Positions 50,241 through 58,663 of a DNA stretch of 64,000 bases are shown here, one piece after another; position 1 is the stretch's first letter; each line of letters begins with the position of its first letter. The notes under the pieces were generated by a model. The model was not told where the DNA came from, ran no database searches, and saw only the letters and a program-made list of their open reading frames with translations. The DNA lies in assembly GCF_011300215.1 (NCBI RefSeq), contig NZ_CP049866.1:2170001-2234000 (forward strand). The letters are read 5' to 3'. This stretch comes from Nocardioides piscis. GTDB taxonomy: Bacteria > Actinomycetota > Actinomycetes > Propionibacteriales > Nocardioidaceae. The translations under genes were made by a program, and so were the position numbers.

Positions 50241-51722
50241 GTGCCGTCCCTCATCGAGCTCGTCCGCGCGCACACCGACCTCGACGACCACGACCTCGCC
50301 TGGCTGCACCGATTGATGGCCGACTGGCAGATCATCGCCGACCTGTCCTTCGCGGACCTCGTGCTCTGGTTGCCCGACCGGGACGGTGGCGGGTTCTGGG
50401 CCGGGGGCCAGATGCGCCCCACCACCGGCCCGACGGCCCTGGCGGACGACCTGGTCGGGACCTTCGTGCCGAGCGGACGGCGCCGGATGCTGGACGAGGC
50501 ACACGCGACGGGCCGACTGGTCCGCGAAGGTGACCCGGAGTGGCGAGACGACGTCCCGGTGCGGGTGGAGGTCATTCCCGTACGCCGAGCAGGCCGGATC
50601 ATCGCGCTGGTGGCCCGCAACACCAACCTTCTCGGGGTGCGCACACCGAGCCGGCTGGAGCTGTCCTACCTGCAGACGGCCGCCGATCTCACCCAGATGA
50701 TCGCCGGCGGCTGGTTCCCCTACGAGGGTCAGCGCAGTGATCACGCCGATTCGCCACGCGTCGGTGACGGGTTCCTGCGCCTCGACCTCGCCGGGCGCGT
50801 GGCCTACGCAAGCCCCAACGCGCTCTCGGTCTATCGACGGCTGGGGCTGCACGGGGACATGACCAATCTCGTCCTCGCCGACCTGACCCGCGAGCTCGTC
50901 CCGCCGCGCCGGCGGCCCGACGAGGAGACCCTCAGCGCCGTCCTGGGTGGCCGCACGGATCGCGACACCGAGATCGCGACCGAGGAGGCCGCTCTCATCG
51001 TCCGCAGCATCCCGTTGCGCCCGCACGGCGAGCGGATCGGGGCGGTCGTGCTGCTGAGGGACGTCACCGACCTGCGGCGCCGGGACCGGGAGCTGGTCAC
51101 GAAGGACGCGACCATCCGCGAGATCCACCACCGGGTCAAGAACAACCTCCAGACCGTGGCTGCCCTGCTGCGCCTCCAGGCACGCCGGATCGGGCAGCCG
51201 GAGGCCCGGGCGGCGCTCGAGGAAGCGGTCCGTCGCGTGGGATCCATCGCGATCGTGCACGAGACGCTCAGTCAGGCGGTCGAGGAGAACGTCGAGTTCG
51301 ACGACGTCGCCGACCGCCTGTGCCGGATGGTCACCGACGTGGGTGCTGTGGGTGGTCGGGTGCAGATCGTGCGCGAGGGGTCGTTCGGCGTGCTCTCCTC
51401 GGAGACCGCGACCGCCCTGTCGATGGTCCTGACCGAGATCGTGCAGAACGCCGTCGAGCACGGCTATCCCCAGGCGGACGACTCCGGGGAGAGTGCAGGT
51501 CGCATCCTGGTCACCGCCAACCGGATCGTCGGTCGGCTCCATGTCAGCGTCGAGGACGACGGGGTGGGCCTGCCCCCGGGGTTCGAGCTGGACTCGACGA
51601 CCAGTCTCGGACTGTCGATCGTGCGAACCCTGGTCGAGTCAGAGCTCGCAGGCATCCTCGAGATGGGCGCCGCCAGGAGCGGCGACGGGGCGCGGGTCCA
51701 GGTCGACGTCCCGCTGGACTGA
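50241..51722 (+). CDS. pdtaS: Sensor histidine kinase PdtaS
   Basis: A 493-residue soluble kinase. An N-terminal GAF-like domain (residues 1 to 150, LADLVLWLPDRDGGGFW-like) and a PAS domain (LDLAGRVAYASPNALSVYRRLG) precede the HisKA_2 phosphoacceptor EIHHRVKNNLQTVAALLRLQ (His296/297). The ATPase follows, with MVLTEIVQNAVEHGY, EDDGVGLPPG and LGLSIVRTLV. There is no membrane segment. The partner PdtaR, an ANTAR RNA-binding regulator, lies outside the window. Adjacent convergent whiB1 reproduces the mycobacterial arrangement (Rv3220c, Rv3219). Confidence 0.92.
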   Translation: MPSLIELVRAHTDLDDHDLAWLHRLMADWQIIADLSFADLVLWLPDRDGGGFWAGGQMRPTTGPTALADDLVGTFVPSGRRRMLDEAHATGRLVREGDPEWRDDVPVRVEVIPVRRAGRIIALVARNTNLLGVRTPSRLELSYLQTAADLTQMIAGGWFPYEGQRSDHADSPRVGDGFLRLDLAGRVAYASPNALSVYRRLGLHGDMTNLVLADLTRELVPPRRRPDEETLSAVLGGRTDRDTEIATEEAALIVRSIPLRPHGERIGAVVLLRDVTDLRRRDRELVTKDATIREIHHRVKNNLQTVAALLRLQARRIGQPEARAALEEAVRRVGSIAIVHETLSQAVEENVEFDDVADRLCRMVTDVGAVGGRVQIVREGSFGVLSSETATALSMVLTEIVQNAVEHGYPQADDSGESAGRILVTANRIVGRLHVSVEDDGVGLPPGFELDSTTSLGLSIVRTLVESELAGILEMGAARSGDGARVQVDVPLD

Positions 51723-51749
51723 TGGCCCGAGTCCGCCCTGGATGATGGG

Positions 51750-52001
51750 TCAGGCGGTGCGGACGCGGGCCCTGGCGTTGCGCCTCTTGAGCGAACGGCG
51801 CTCGTCCTCGCTCAGTCCACCCCAGACGCCGTGGTCCTGCCCGGCCTCCAGTGCCCACGCGAGGCACTGTTCGCGCACCTCGCAGCGTCGGCACACCTGC
51901 TTGGCCTCCTCTATCTGGAGGATGGCCGGACCGGTGTTGCCGATCGGGAAGAACAGCTCCGGGTCCTCGTCGAGGCAAGCAGAGCGTGAGCGCCAATCCA
52001 T
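51750..52001 (-). CDS. whiB1: WhiB family regulator WhiB1
   Basis: An 83-residue 4Fe-4S regulator. Cluster cysteines are 9, 37, 40 and 46 (SACLDEDPELFFP, QVCRRCEVREQC), followed by the GVWGG turn and the basic RRSLKRRNARARVR tail that binds DNA. In relatives it is NO-responsive and binds the housekeeping sigma factor. ATG 52001 gives the conserved MDWRS start; the upstream open frame is leader. A CRP-type site lies about 80 bases upstream. Confidence 0.96.
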   Translation of the reverse strand: MDWRSRSACLDEDPELFFPIGNTGPAILQIEEAKQVCRRCEVREQCLAWALEAGQDHGVWGGLSEDERRSLKRRNARARVRTA

Positions 52002-52082
52002 GGCTGGGGGGTCCTCTTTCAGTTCTACGGGCTGTGTGCGGGCAGTCAGCGGAGCCCGGGCGCTGTGCTCAGAGAGCAGACA

Positions 52083-52098
52083 CGTGAACGCATTCACG
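52083..52098 (-). promoter_or_regulatory. CRP/GlxR-type binding site upstream of whiB1
   Basis: CGTGAA-CGCA-TTCACG is a 6+4+6 palindrome that contains GTGA-N6-TCAC, the core of the cyclic-AMP receptor protein consensus. It lies about 82 bases ahead of the whiB1 start. Regulation of whiB1 by the CRP protein is established in M. tuberculosis; that it holds here is inference. Confidence 0.6.
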
Positions 52099-52200
52099 AG
52101 CGCCTGCCAAGAGTCGCAAGAAGTCGGTCGATAAACAACCCCCCGACAGGGTCACTTCCGTCACAAACGCCCTTCCTGCACCACGCATAGGCTGGGCCTC

Positions 52201-52593
52201 GTGGACAACGACATCGGCGGCTCCGTCCCGCCTCCGCTGGTGACCGCGGCTTCCCTCAGCGCCGTCGAAGGAGTGCTCCTGCTCGCGCTCGCCGTGCTCG
52301 AGCTCGCTGACGTGACGGGTGGCCGGCTGACCATGGGGCTGACGACGGCCGTCTTCTTCGCCGCCTTCGGGGGGCTGCTTCTGGTCAGCGCCTGGCTCAT
52401 CACCCACGGGCAGACCTGGCCGAGAGGTCCGATCCTGCTCGCCCAGCTCATCGCGCTCGGCCTGGCGTGGAACATGAGGACCGGGGAGACCGTGGTGCTG
52501 GCAGCCGGACTGGCGGTGGTGGCACTCATCGTCATCGCTGGCCTGCTGCACCCCACGAGCATCGAGGCGCTCGACCCCGACTCGCGGTCCTAG
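52201..52593 (+). CDS. Hypothetical membrane protein
   Basis: A 130-residue protein with four membrane helices (VEGVLLLALAVLELADV, TAVFFAAFGGLLLVSAWLI, ILLAQLIALGLAWNM, LAAGLAVVALIVIAGLL) and a short polar C-terminus. The pattern is that of the small actinobacterial integral membrane proteins of unknown role. GTG 52201 start; convergent with the sigma factor gene, overlapping by 4 bases. Confidence 0.75.
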   Translation: MDNDIGGSVPPPLVTAASLSAVEGVLLLALAVLELADVTGGRLTMGLTTAVFFAAFGGLLLVSAWLITHGQTWPRGPILLAQLIALGLAWNMRTGETVVLAAGLAVVALIVIAGLLHPTSIEALDPDSRS

Positions 52594-53429
52594 TCCTGCT
52601 CGAGCGAGACCCGCAGCTGCTTGAGGGTCTTGGTGAGCAGGCGCGACACGTGCATCTGGGAGACCCCGATCTCGTCCGCGATCTGCGACTGGGTCATGTT
52701 CTTGAAGAAGCGCAGCAGCAGGATGCGCTTCTCGCGGGGATCGAGCACGTCGAGCAGTGGCTTGAGCGATTCGCGGAGCTCGACGTGCTCGAGGTTGTGG
52801 TCGTCCACCCCGAGCATGTCGAGCATGCTGGGCGGACCGTCCTCGGAGCCGTCGCTGGCGTCGAGACTCAGCGTGGAGTAGGCGTTGCTCGACTCCATCC
52901 CCTCGATGATCTCCTCGACGCTGCAGCCGATCAGCTCTGCCAGCTCGCGGGGAGTGGGGGAGCGGCCGAGCTTCTGGTTGAGGTCAGCCGTGGCCGCGGT
53001 GATCTGCATCCTCAGCTCCTGCAGGCGGCGCGGCACCCGGATGGCCCAGCCCTTGTCCCTGAAGTGGCGCTTGATCTCGCCGATGATCGTCGGGGTGGCA
53101 AAGGTCGAGAACTCCACCTCGCGGTCGGTCTCGAACCGGTCGATCGCCTTGATCAGGCCGATCGTCCCGACCTGGACCAGGTCTTCGTAGGGCTCGCCCC
53201 GGTGGCGGAACCGGCGAGCGCAGTGCTCCACCAGCGGCAGATGGAGGTGCACGAGGTCGTCGCGAGCCGTGCCCTGAGCGACCGCGGAGCCATCCGCGTC
53301 GCGCAGGGCGACGAAGAGCGCCGCGCTGCGCCTGCGCGTGACCTCGGTCCTGGTCGGTGCCGCCAGCGCGTCGTCGGTGTCGTCCGTGTCGTCCGTGATC
53401 GCGCCGTCCCCCGTGGCGTCCTGAGTCAT
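52590..53429 (-). CDS. SigB/SigF/SigG family RNA polymerase sigma factor
   Basis: A 279-residue general-stress type sigma factor. Region 2 is GEPYEDLVQVGTIGLIKAIDRFETDREVEFSTFATPTIIGEIKRHFRDKGW in pattern, region 3 is VPRRLQELRMQITAATADLNQKLGRSPTPRELAEL, and region 4 is LDPREKRILLLRFFKNMTQSQIADEIGVSQMHVSRLL. ATG 53429 follows the anti-sigma stop by one base; GTG 53444 is an alternative. The partner switch needs an anti-anti-sigma factor, which is not in the window. Confidence 0.92.
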   Translation of the reverse strand: MTQDATGDGAITDDTDDTDDALAAPTRTEVTRRRSAALFVALRDADGSAVAQGTARDDLVHLHLPLVEHCARRFRHRGEPYEDLVQVGTIGLIKAIDRFETDREVEFSTFATPTIIGEIKRHFRDKGWAIRVPRRLQELRMQITAATADLNQKLGRSPTPRELAELIGCSVEEIIEGMESSNAYSTLSLDASDGSEDGPPSMLDMLGVDDHNLEHVELRESLKPLLDVLDPREKRILLLRFFKNMTQSQIADEIGVSQMHVSRLLTKTLKQLRVSLEQD

Positions 53430-53430
53430 C

Positions 53431-53883
53431 TCAGAGCTCTGCACCTGGTGGGTCGGTGTCGCTGGCCCCCACAGCGAGTGGGGATGCGATCGTGAACCGC
53501 ACCCGGAAGACCCCTTGCTCGGACTCCACGGCGGCGTTGATGGCGAGCGTGTCCAGCACCTGCCAGGCGAAGCTCTCGCGATCCGGGGCCGGTCCGTCCA
53601 TCGCGGCGGCCTCGACCTCGACCGTCATCCGACCCGCCCCCAGGTAGAACCTGGCCCGCAGGTCGGCTCCGGGGTCGGCCACCGGCAGCACCAGTGCGCT
53701 GGCCTCCGCGACGGCGATGCGCAGGTCCTCGATGTCATCGATGGTGAAGTCGAGGCGCGCGGCCAGTCCCGCGGTGGTGGTGCGCAGGACGGACGCGTAG
53801 GCCCGGTCGCACGGCAGCCTCAGCTCGACGTCGGCACGGGCGGGCTCGCCGATCACGCTCTCGTCACTGCTAGCGGCACTCAT
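53431..53883 (-). CDS. Anti-sigma regulatory factor (RsbW/SpoIIAB-like ATPase)
   Basis: A 150-residue GHKL-fold protein encoded just ahead of the sigma factor on the same strand. The N-box region is IDDIEDLRIAVAEASALVLPVADPGADL and the last helices are FAWQVLDTLAINAAVES. The G1 box is weaker than in classical RsbW, so kinase activity is not certain. It is expected to hold the sigma factor inactive. ATG 53883 is preferred; the frame extends to 53934. Confidence 0.85.
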   Translation of the reverse strand: MSAASSDESVIGEPARADVELRLPCDRAYASVLRTTTAGLAARLDFTIDDIEDLRIAVAEASALVLPVADPGADLRARFYLGAGRMTVEVEAAAMDGPAPDRESFAWQVLDTLAINAAVESEQGVFRVRFTIASPLAVGASDTDPPGAEL

Positions 53884-54026
53884 CGCGTGCGTCCCGTCCT
53901 CGTGTGCGTCGGAGCCAGATGGCCGTGCACACACTAGCCGGGTCGGACTGCGTCGTCCTTCTCGCGTGCGGCACCGCGATCAACTCGTCGGTCGTGGACG
54001 GGGTGCGCGAGTCAGGACGGGGGTGG

Positions 54027-55061
54027 TCAGGCGCCTGTGGCGTCATGGATCTCGCCGACGAGCACCTCGATGGCGTCCTCCAGGAACAGCAGTCCCCGGG
54101 TGGCTCCTGCCTCGTCCACCGACTTCGCCACGTGCGAGCCGTGCTGACGCATGCGGGCGAGACTGTCCTCGAGCTCCAGCGTGCGCGGAATGGCGATGAG
54201 GCGGCGGATCCGCTTGGCGGGCAGTGGGCGCAGGAAGTCGTCACCGGTCAGCTCCATCACGTCCTTCATGTGGACGTAGCCGACCGGCTCACCCTCCTCG
54301 TCGGCGATCACGTGTCGGGAGAAGCCGTGTTCGACGACCGCGCGCTGGACGTCGGCAGGGGTCGCCCCCGCCGCCAGGAGCACGACCTCGCCCAGGGCGA
54401 CCTCGATGTCCTGGGCGACCCGGTCGGTGAACTCGAAGGCCCCGGTCAGCGGGCCGGAGTCACCCAGGGTGCCCTCACGGCGGGACTGCTCCACGATGCC
54501 GGCGACCTGTTCAAGGGTGTAGGTGCTGGTGGCTTCTTCCTTCGGCTGCACCCCGAAGACCCGCAGGACGGCGTTGGCCATCCCGTTGAGGACCCAGATC
54601 ACCGGCTTGAAGGCGCGCGAGACGAGGACAAGGGGCGGCGCGAGGAGCAGTGCGGCCCGGTCGGGCACCGAGAAAGCCATGTTCTTGGGGACCATCTCGC
54701 CGAACACGACGTGCAGGTAGGTCACCAGCAGCAGCGCCACCACGAAGGCCAGGACACTGATCATGTCGGCGCTCAGCGGGGTGAGTCCGAGCGGATATTC
54801 CAACAGGTGATGGATGGCCGGCTCGGAGACATTGAGGATCAGCAGGGAACAGATCGTGATGCCGAGCTGGCTCGTGGCCAGCATCAGGGTGGCGTGCTCC
54901 ATCGCCCAGAGCGTCGTCCTGGCGGCCCGGCTGCCCTGCGCGGCCCGAGGCTCGATCTGGGACCGGCGTGCCGAGATCACGGCAAACTCTGCGCCCACGA
55001 AGAACGCGTTTGCGGCGAGCAGGACGACCAGCCACACCAGCCCGGGAAGATACTCGCTCAT
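54027..55061 (-). CDS. Hemolysin/CorC-type (CNNM plus CBS) membrane protein
   Basis: A 344-residue protein. Residues 1 to 195 are a CNNM/DUF21 membrane domain: NAFFVGAEFAVISARRSQIE, LMLATSQLGITICSLLILN, HVVFGEMVPKNMAFSVPDRAALLLAPP. Residues 200 to 340 are a CBS pair (ADEEGEPVGYVHMKDVMEL, TRGLLFLEDAIEVLVGEI). It lacks the CorC_HlyC C-terminal domain that its neighbour carries. Proposed role is Mg2+/Co2+ transport or its control. ATGA overlap with the upstream paralogue. Confidence 0.9.
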   Translation of the reverse strand: MSEYLPGLVWLVVLLAANAFFVGAEFAVISARRSQIEPRAAQGSRAARTTLWAMEHATLMLATSQLGITICSLLILNVSEPAIHHLLEYPLGLTPLSADMISVLAFVVALLLVTYLHVVFGEMVPKNMAFSVPDRAALLLAPPLVLVSRAFKPVIWVLNGMANAVLRVFGVQPKEEATSTYTLEQVAGIVEQSRREGTLGDSGPLTGAFEFTDRVAQDIEVALGEVVLLAAGATPADVQRAVVEHGFSRHVIADEEGEPVGYVHMKDVMELTGDDFLRPLPAKRIRRLIAIPRTLELEDSLARMRQHGSHVAKSVDEAGATRGLLFLEDAIEVLVGEIHDATGA

Positions 55062-56404
55062 GCGTTGCTCCTCCTCGCCGCCGGAGTGCTCGAGTCAGGA
55101 TGCGTGCTGGCGGGGTCCTCAGGGATGAACTGCACACGGCTCACGCTGTGACCCTCGGTGCGCTCGACGCGCAACCGTCCGCCCGGCACGGACAGCTCGT
55201 CACCGACCTCGGGGATACGACCCAGCTGGGTGGACAGGTAGCCGGCGACCGTGTCCCAGTCATCGTCCTCCGGCACGTCGACGCCGGTGCGGTCACGGGC
55301 CTCGTCGGGCCGCCAGGTGGCGTCGAACGAGATCGACCTGCCTCGCCGGGTGAGGGCCGAGTGGTATCTGTCGTGCTCGTCCTCGAGCTCGCCGATGATC
55401 TCCTCGACGAGGTCCTCGAGGGTCACGATGCCGGCCGTGCCCCCGTATTCGTCGGTGACCACGGCGATCTGCAGACCAACACCACGCAGCTGGTCGAGGA
55501 GCGCGGACGCGCCGATGGTCTCGGGCACGCGCATGGGATCGATCATCAGGTCGGCCGCAGTCGTCTTCGTGCGCTCGCTCAGGGGGACGGCGAAGGCCTG
55601 CTTGACGTGGACGAGACCCACGATGTCATCGGGACCGTCGTCGACGACGGGGAGCCGCGAGTGACCGCTGGCTGCGGCAGCGGCGATGACGGCGTCAGCG
55701 GTGTCGTGCTGCTGCACCGACGTCATCCGGATGCGGGGAGTCATGACCTCCGAGGCGTCACGCTGCGTGAAGCGAAGAGTGCGGTCGAGCAGTGTCGCGT
55801 CGTCCTGCTCCAGGAGGCCGGCCAGTGCGGAGTGACGGATCAAGTAGGTCAGCTCGTCCGCGCTCCGGGCTGCGGTGATCTCTTCCTTGGGCTCGACACC
55901 CATGGCACGGATCAGTGAGTTGGCGGTGTTGTTGAGCAGGAGCACCACCGGCTTGAAGACGGCCGTGAACATCGCCTGGAACGGGATGACGAGCTTGGCG
56001 GTCGCCAGCGGGACGGCGAGGGCAAAGTTCTTGGGGACCAGCTCGCCGATCACCATCGAGAACAACGTGGCGAGGAGGATGCCCACGACCGACCCGATGG
56101 CGGTGGCGGCACCCCCGGAGATCCCGGCACCGGCCAGTGGCTCCGCGAGCATCGAGCTCACGGCCGGCTCGAAGGTGTAACCCGTCAGCAGGGTCGTCAG
56201 CGTGATCCCGAGCTGGGCACTGGACAAGTGGGTGGACGTGATCCGCAGCGCCTTGATCGTGGGACCCAGGCGCTTCTCCCCGCCCGCTTCGCGGGTCTCC
56301 AGGTCGTGTCGGTCCAGATTGACCAGCGCGAACTCGGAAGCGACGAAGAGCCCGGTCCCGACGGTGAGGACCAGGCCGATGCCCAGCATGACGAACTCGT
56401 TCAT
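55058..56404 (-). CDS. Hemolysin family protein (CNNM, CBS pair, CorC_HlyC domain)
   Basis: A 448-residue protein with the CNNM/DUF21 membrane domain (FVASEFALVNLDRHDLETRE, SAQLGITLTTLLTGYTFEPAV, SMVIGELVPKNFALAVPLATAKLV). A CBS pair with SGHSRLPVVDDGPDDIVGLVHVKQ and VTDEYGGTAGIVTLEDLVEEIIGEL follows, then a CorC_HlyC domain that ends near VQFIPED. ATG 56404 follows the strong ribosome site AGGAGG. It forms a two-gene operon with the shorter paralogue, a common actinobacterial pair. Confidence 0.92.
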   Translation of the reverse strand: MNEFVMLGIGLVLTVGTGLFVASEFALVNLDRHDLETREAGGEKRLGPTIKALRITSTHLSSAQLGITLTTLLTGYTFEPAVSSMLAEPLAGAGISGGAATAIGSVVGILLATLFSMVIGELVPKNFALAVPLATAKLVIPFQAMFTAVFKPVVLLLNNTANSLIRAMGVEPKEEITAARSADELTYLIRHSALAGLLEQDDATLLDRTLRFTQRDASEVMTPRIRMTSVQQHDTADAVIAAAAASGHSRLPVVDDGPDDIVGLVHVKQAFAVPLSERTKTTAADLMIDPMRVPETIGASALLDQLRGVGLQIAVVTDEYGGTAGIVTLEDLVEEIIGELEDEHDRYHSALTRRGRSISFDATWRPDEARDRTGVDVPEDDDWDTVAGYLSTQLGRIPEVGDELSVPGGRLRVERTEGHSVSRVQFIPEDPASTHPDSSTPAARRSNA

Positions 56405-56530
56405 CGGATCCACCTCCTGACTGTCCTGGGATCGAGGACGTGTGTGTCAGGAGGGATCGGACTTCGGGGGAGGTCATCCATGGTGCCCCCAACCCTAGCC
56501 ACGGCCCCAGAAGCGACCCCACGGGTGACG

Positions 56531-57175
56531 TCAGGCCCGGACACGCTCGCGAGGCAGGGTCACGGTGGAATCACAGAGCCGGTCGCGCTGCCAGAGGCGG
56601 TACACGATGACGGCGCCGACCACGGCGCCGAGGGTGCCGAGGGCAAGGTCGCCCAGGGTGTCTCCGTAGGCGAAGGCCCGCGCCGACGTCCGGCTGATGA
56701 AAGCGAAGTATTCGGCCAGCTCCCAGGCGATGGCCGACGTGGCGCCGAAGGCCAGGGCCCGCTCCACGGTTCGCAGCAGCCCGCTGCTGCGAGGCAGGGT
56801 GAGGAGGATGAAGGCGACGGCGAGCAGGCCGGTGTTCATGAAGTGCATCCAGTCGTCGAACCAGACCACGTGGTCGTAGAGGTCCAACCGGTTGCCCAGG
56901 ATGTCGGTGAAGCACGTGATGGTGATCAGCAGGTCCGCCAGCCAGGGAAACGACATCCGCTCTCGCCACATCGTCCACCACAGGAGCGGCAGCGTGAACG
57001 ACACCAGCGGATAGCCGACTGCGCGCATCCCGGCCGCCTTGTCGCGCAGGTTTCCCTGGTCGGGATAGAGCAGCGCCAGGAGCAGAAGCACCACGAGCGA
57101 GGCCTTGGCCGCCACGTTCGCCGTCTTGGCGAGGGGAGGGGTGACCGGATGGGTGACGGCAATGACTTCACTCAT
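56531..57175 (-). CDS. YjdF/DUF2238-like membrane protein
   Basis: A 214-residue integral membrane protein with about six helices (ASLVVLLLLALLYPD, VSFTLPLLWWTMW, WLADLLITITCFTDILGNRLDLYD, HFMNTGLLAVAFILLTLP, TSAIAWELAEYF, LGDLALGTLGAVVGAVIVYRLW). The motif YDHVVWFDDWMHFMN with several acid and His residues in a helix pair is typical of DUF2238. The role is unknown. ATG 57175 follows a GGAG ribosome site. Confidence 0.75.
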   Translation of the reverse strand: MSEVIAVTHPVTPPLAKTANVAAKASLVVLLLLALLYPDQGNLRDKAAGMRAVGYPLVSFTLPLLWWTMWRERMSFPWLADLLITITCFTDILGNRLDLYDHVVWFDDWMHFMNTGLLAVAFILLTLPRSSGLLRTVERALAFGATSAIAWELAEYFAFISRTSARAFAYGDTLGDLALGTLGAVVGAVIVYRLWQRDRLCDSTVTLPRERVRA

Positions 57176-57326
57176 TCGCTCCTCCACACCTCTCGAGGAC
57201 CCTGGCGCCCCGGCGGTCGGTCAAGCGCATCGAGGCGTCAGTGTGCCATGTCGGCGCGATTCGTTCGGCCTTACCGGGCGACTGGCGCGAAGGCCTCTGG
57301 GCCCCCTCGTAGGGCAGACTTGGACC

Positions 57327-58526
57327 GTGGACCCCGCAACGACTCGATCTGCCACCTATCTGCCCGGCGTCGTTGGAGCGGCCGGCCGCTTTCCAGTCGA
57401 AGTCCCGTTGGCGATGCCTCTCGTTCTCGCCGGGCGTCGGGTCCTCACTCCAGGTCCGCTTCGTATCTACACCTGCGGGATAACGCCGTACGACGTCACG
57501 CACGTGGGCCACGCCTCCACGTTCGTGTGGGCGGACCTGATCGCCTCGCTCGCTCACGCGACCGGCGTGGACGCGATCGTGTGCCGCAACGTGACGGACG
57601 TCGACGATGTCCTGACGGCCGCAGCCCGACGACGGGGCGAGCCCTACGACGACTTCGCGCTGACCCAGGAGTTCCTGTTCGACCGCGACATGCGCGCCCT
57701 CGGCGTCGCGAGGCCGGACATGGGCCCGCATGCCAGGGGGCACATCAGGGACGTCCAGCGGCTGGCCGCGGCCCTGCTCGCGTCCGGTGCCGCCTACGAG
57801 CGCAGCGGGTTCGTCTACTTCCGCGGAGAGGGGCTGCCCGCGCGCGCAGGCCTCTCGGACGAGGCTGCACTCGAGGCGTCGCGTCAGTTCGGTGACCAGA
57901 CCGATGCGCCTGATCGCGACTCACCCTTCGACGTCGCCATCTGGAGGCCCTCCCCGGACGGGCACCCGGCGTGGCCAAGTCCCTGGGGATGGGGCCGGCC
58001 GGGATGGCACGCAGAGTGCGCCGCGATGGCGATGGCCTGTGTGGGCAACTCGGTGGACGTGCTGCTCGGCGGCGTGGACCTGGCCTTCCCCCATCACGAA
58101 TACCAGTCGGCGATCGCCGAGACCGCCTCCGGGGTGGTCCCGTTCGCCCGGACCGCCGTCCACATCGGGGAGGTCCGTCTCGACGGGGTGAAGATGGCCA
58201 AGTCGACACAGAACCTCGTGCTGGTCAGCGATCTGCTTGAGCGCCACCCCGGCGCCGCCGTGCGGCTGGCCCTGTTGAACCGCCCTTGGGACCAACCCTG
58301 GGAGTGCGCCGACAACGAGTTCGCGGGTGCGGCGGCGGTCCTGGACCGGCTCCACGCGGCTGCGGGGTCGACGGCCGACACGACCGCAGCGATCGAGGAG
58401 GTCCTGGGCCTGCTCGTGAACGAGCTCGACGTCCCCGGTGCACTGGCCCTGGCGCTCGACGAGGGCGGTCAGGCGGCCCGCTTCTTGATCCAGACCCTCA
58501 AGCTGCGCGATGTTGCTGTGTCCTGA
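57327..58526 (+). CDS. Divergent cysteine ligase of the MshC/CysRS class
   Basis: A 399-residue class I synthetase-like ligase. It has the signature CGITPYDVTHVGHASTFVWADL (HxGH at 59-62), NVTDVDDVLTAA, and the second motif KMAKS (289-293) in place of the KMSKS of MshC. The predicted zinc ligands Cys50, Cys231 (GWHAEC) and His256 (PHHE) are kept. The anticodon domain of CysRS is missing, as in MshC, which joins cysteine to glucosaminyl-inositol in mycothiol synthesis. Sequence outside the motifs is unlike typical MshC, so it may act on another acceptor. GTG 57327 is the likely start. Confidence 0.75.
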   Translation: MDPATTRSATYLPGVVGAAGRFPVEVPLAMPLVLAGRRVLTPGPLRIYTCGITPYDVTHVGHASTFVWADLIASLAHATGVDAIVCRNVTDVDDVLTAAARRRGEPYDDFALTQEFLFDRDMRALGVARPDMGPHARGHIRDVQRLAAALLASGAAYERSGFVYFRGEGLPARAGLSDEAALEASRQFGDQTDAPDRDSPFDVAIWRPSPDGHPAWPSPWGWGRPGWHAECAAMAMACVGNSVDVLLGGVDLAFPHHEYQSAIAETASGVVPFARTAVHIGEVRLDGVKMAKSTQNLVLVSDLLERHPGAAVRLALLNRPWDQPWECADNEFAGAAAVLDRLHAAAGSTADTTAAIEEVLGLLVNELDVPGALALALDEGGQAARFLIQTLKLRDVAVS

Positions 58527-58551
58527 GCGTCGATGAACACCCCGGCGCACC

Positions 58552-58607
58552 GGACGCCGCGCTCGGTCCCGCCGCCCTTGCGGGCTGTGCGGACCGAGGC
58601 GGCGTCC
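58552..58607. terminator. Long interrupted hairpin between convergent genes
   Basis: GGACGCCG-CGC-TCGGTCC (58552-58569) pairs with GGACCGA-GG-CGGCGTCC (58591-58607), with an inner GCCC-TTGC-GGGC stem-loop. Lies between the ligase gene and convergent sodN, so it can terminate both transcripts. Confidence 0.75.
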
Positions 58608-58663
58608 AGTGATCGCGCTGGCAGGCAGCAGCCCGGGGAGGTCGTCAGGCTTCGCCGCTCTGG

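Noticed and set aside
49350..51542. The DUF2785 frame read as a 730-residue protein
   Set aside because: Only the last 285 residues look like protein; the rest is antisense to pdtaS kinase and PAS domains.
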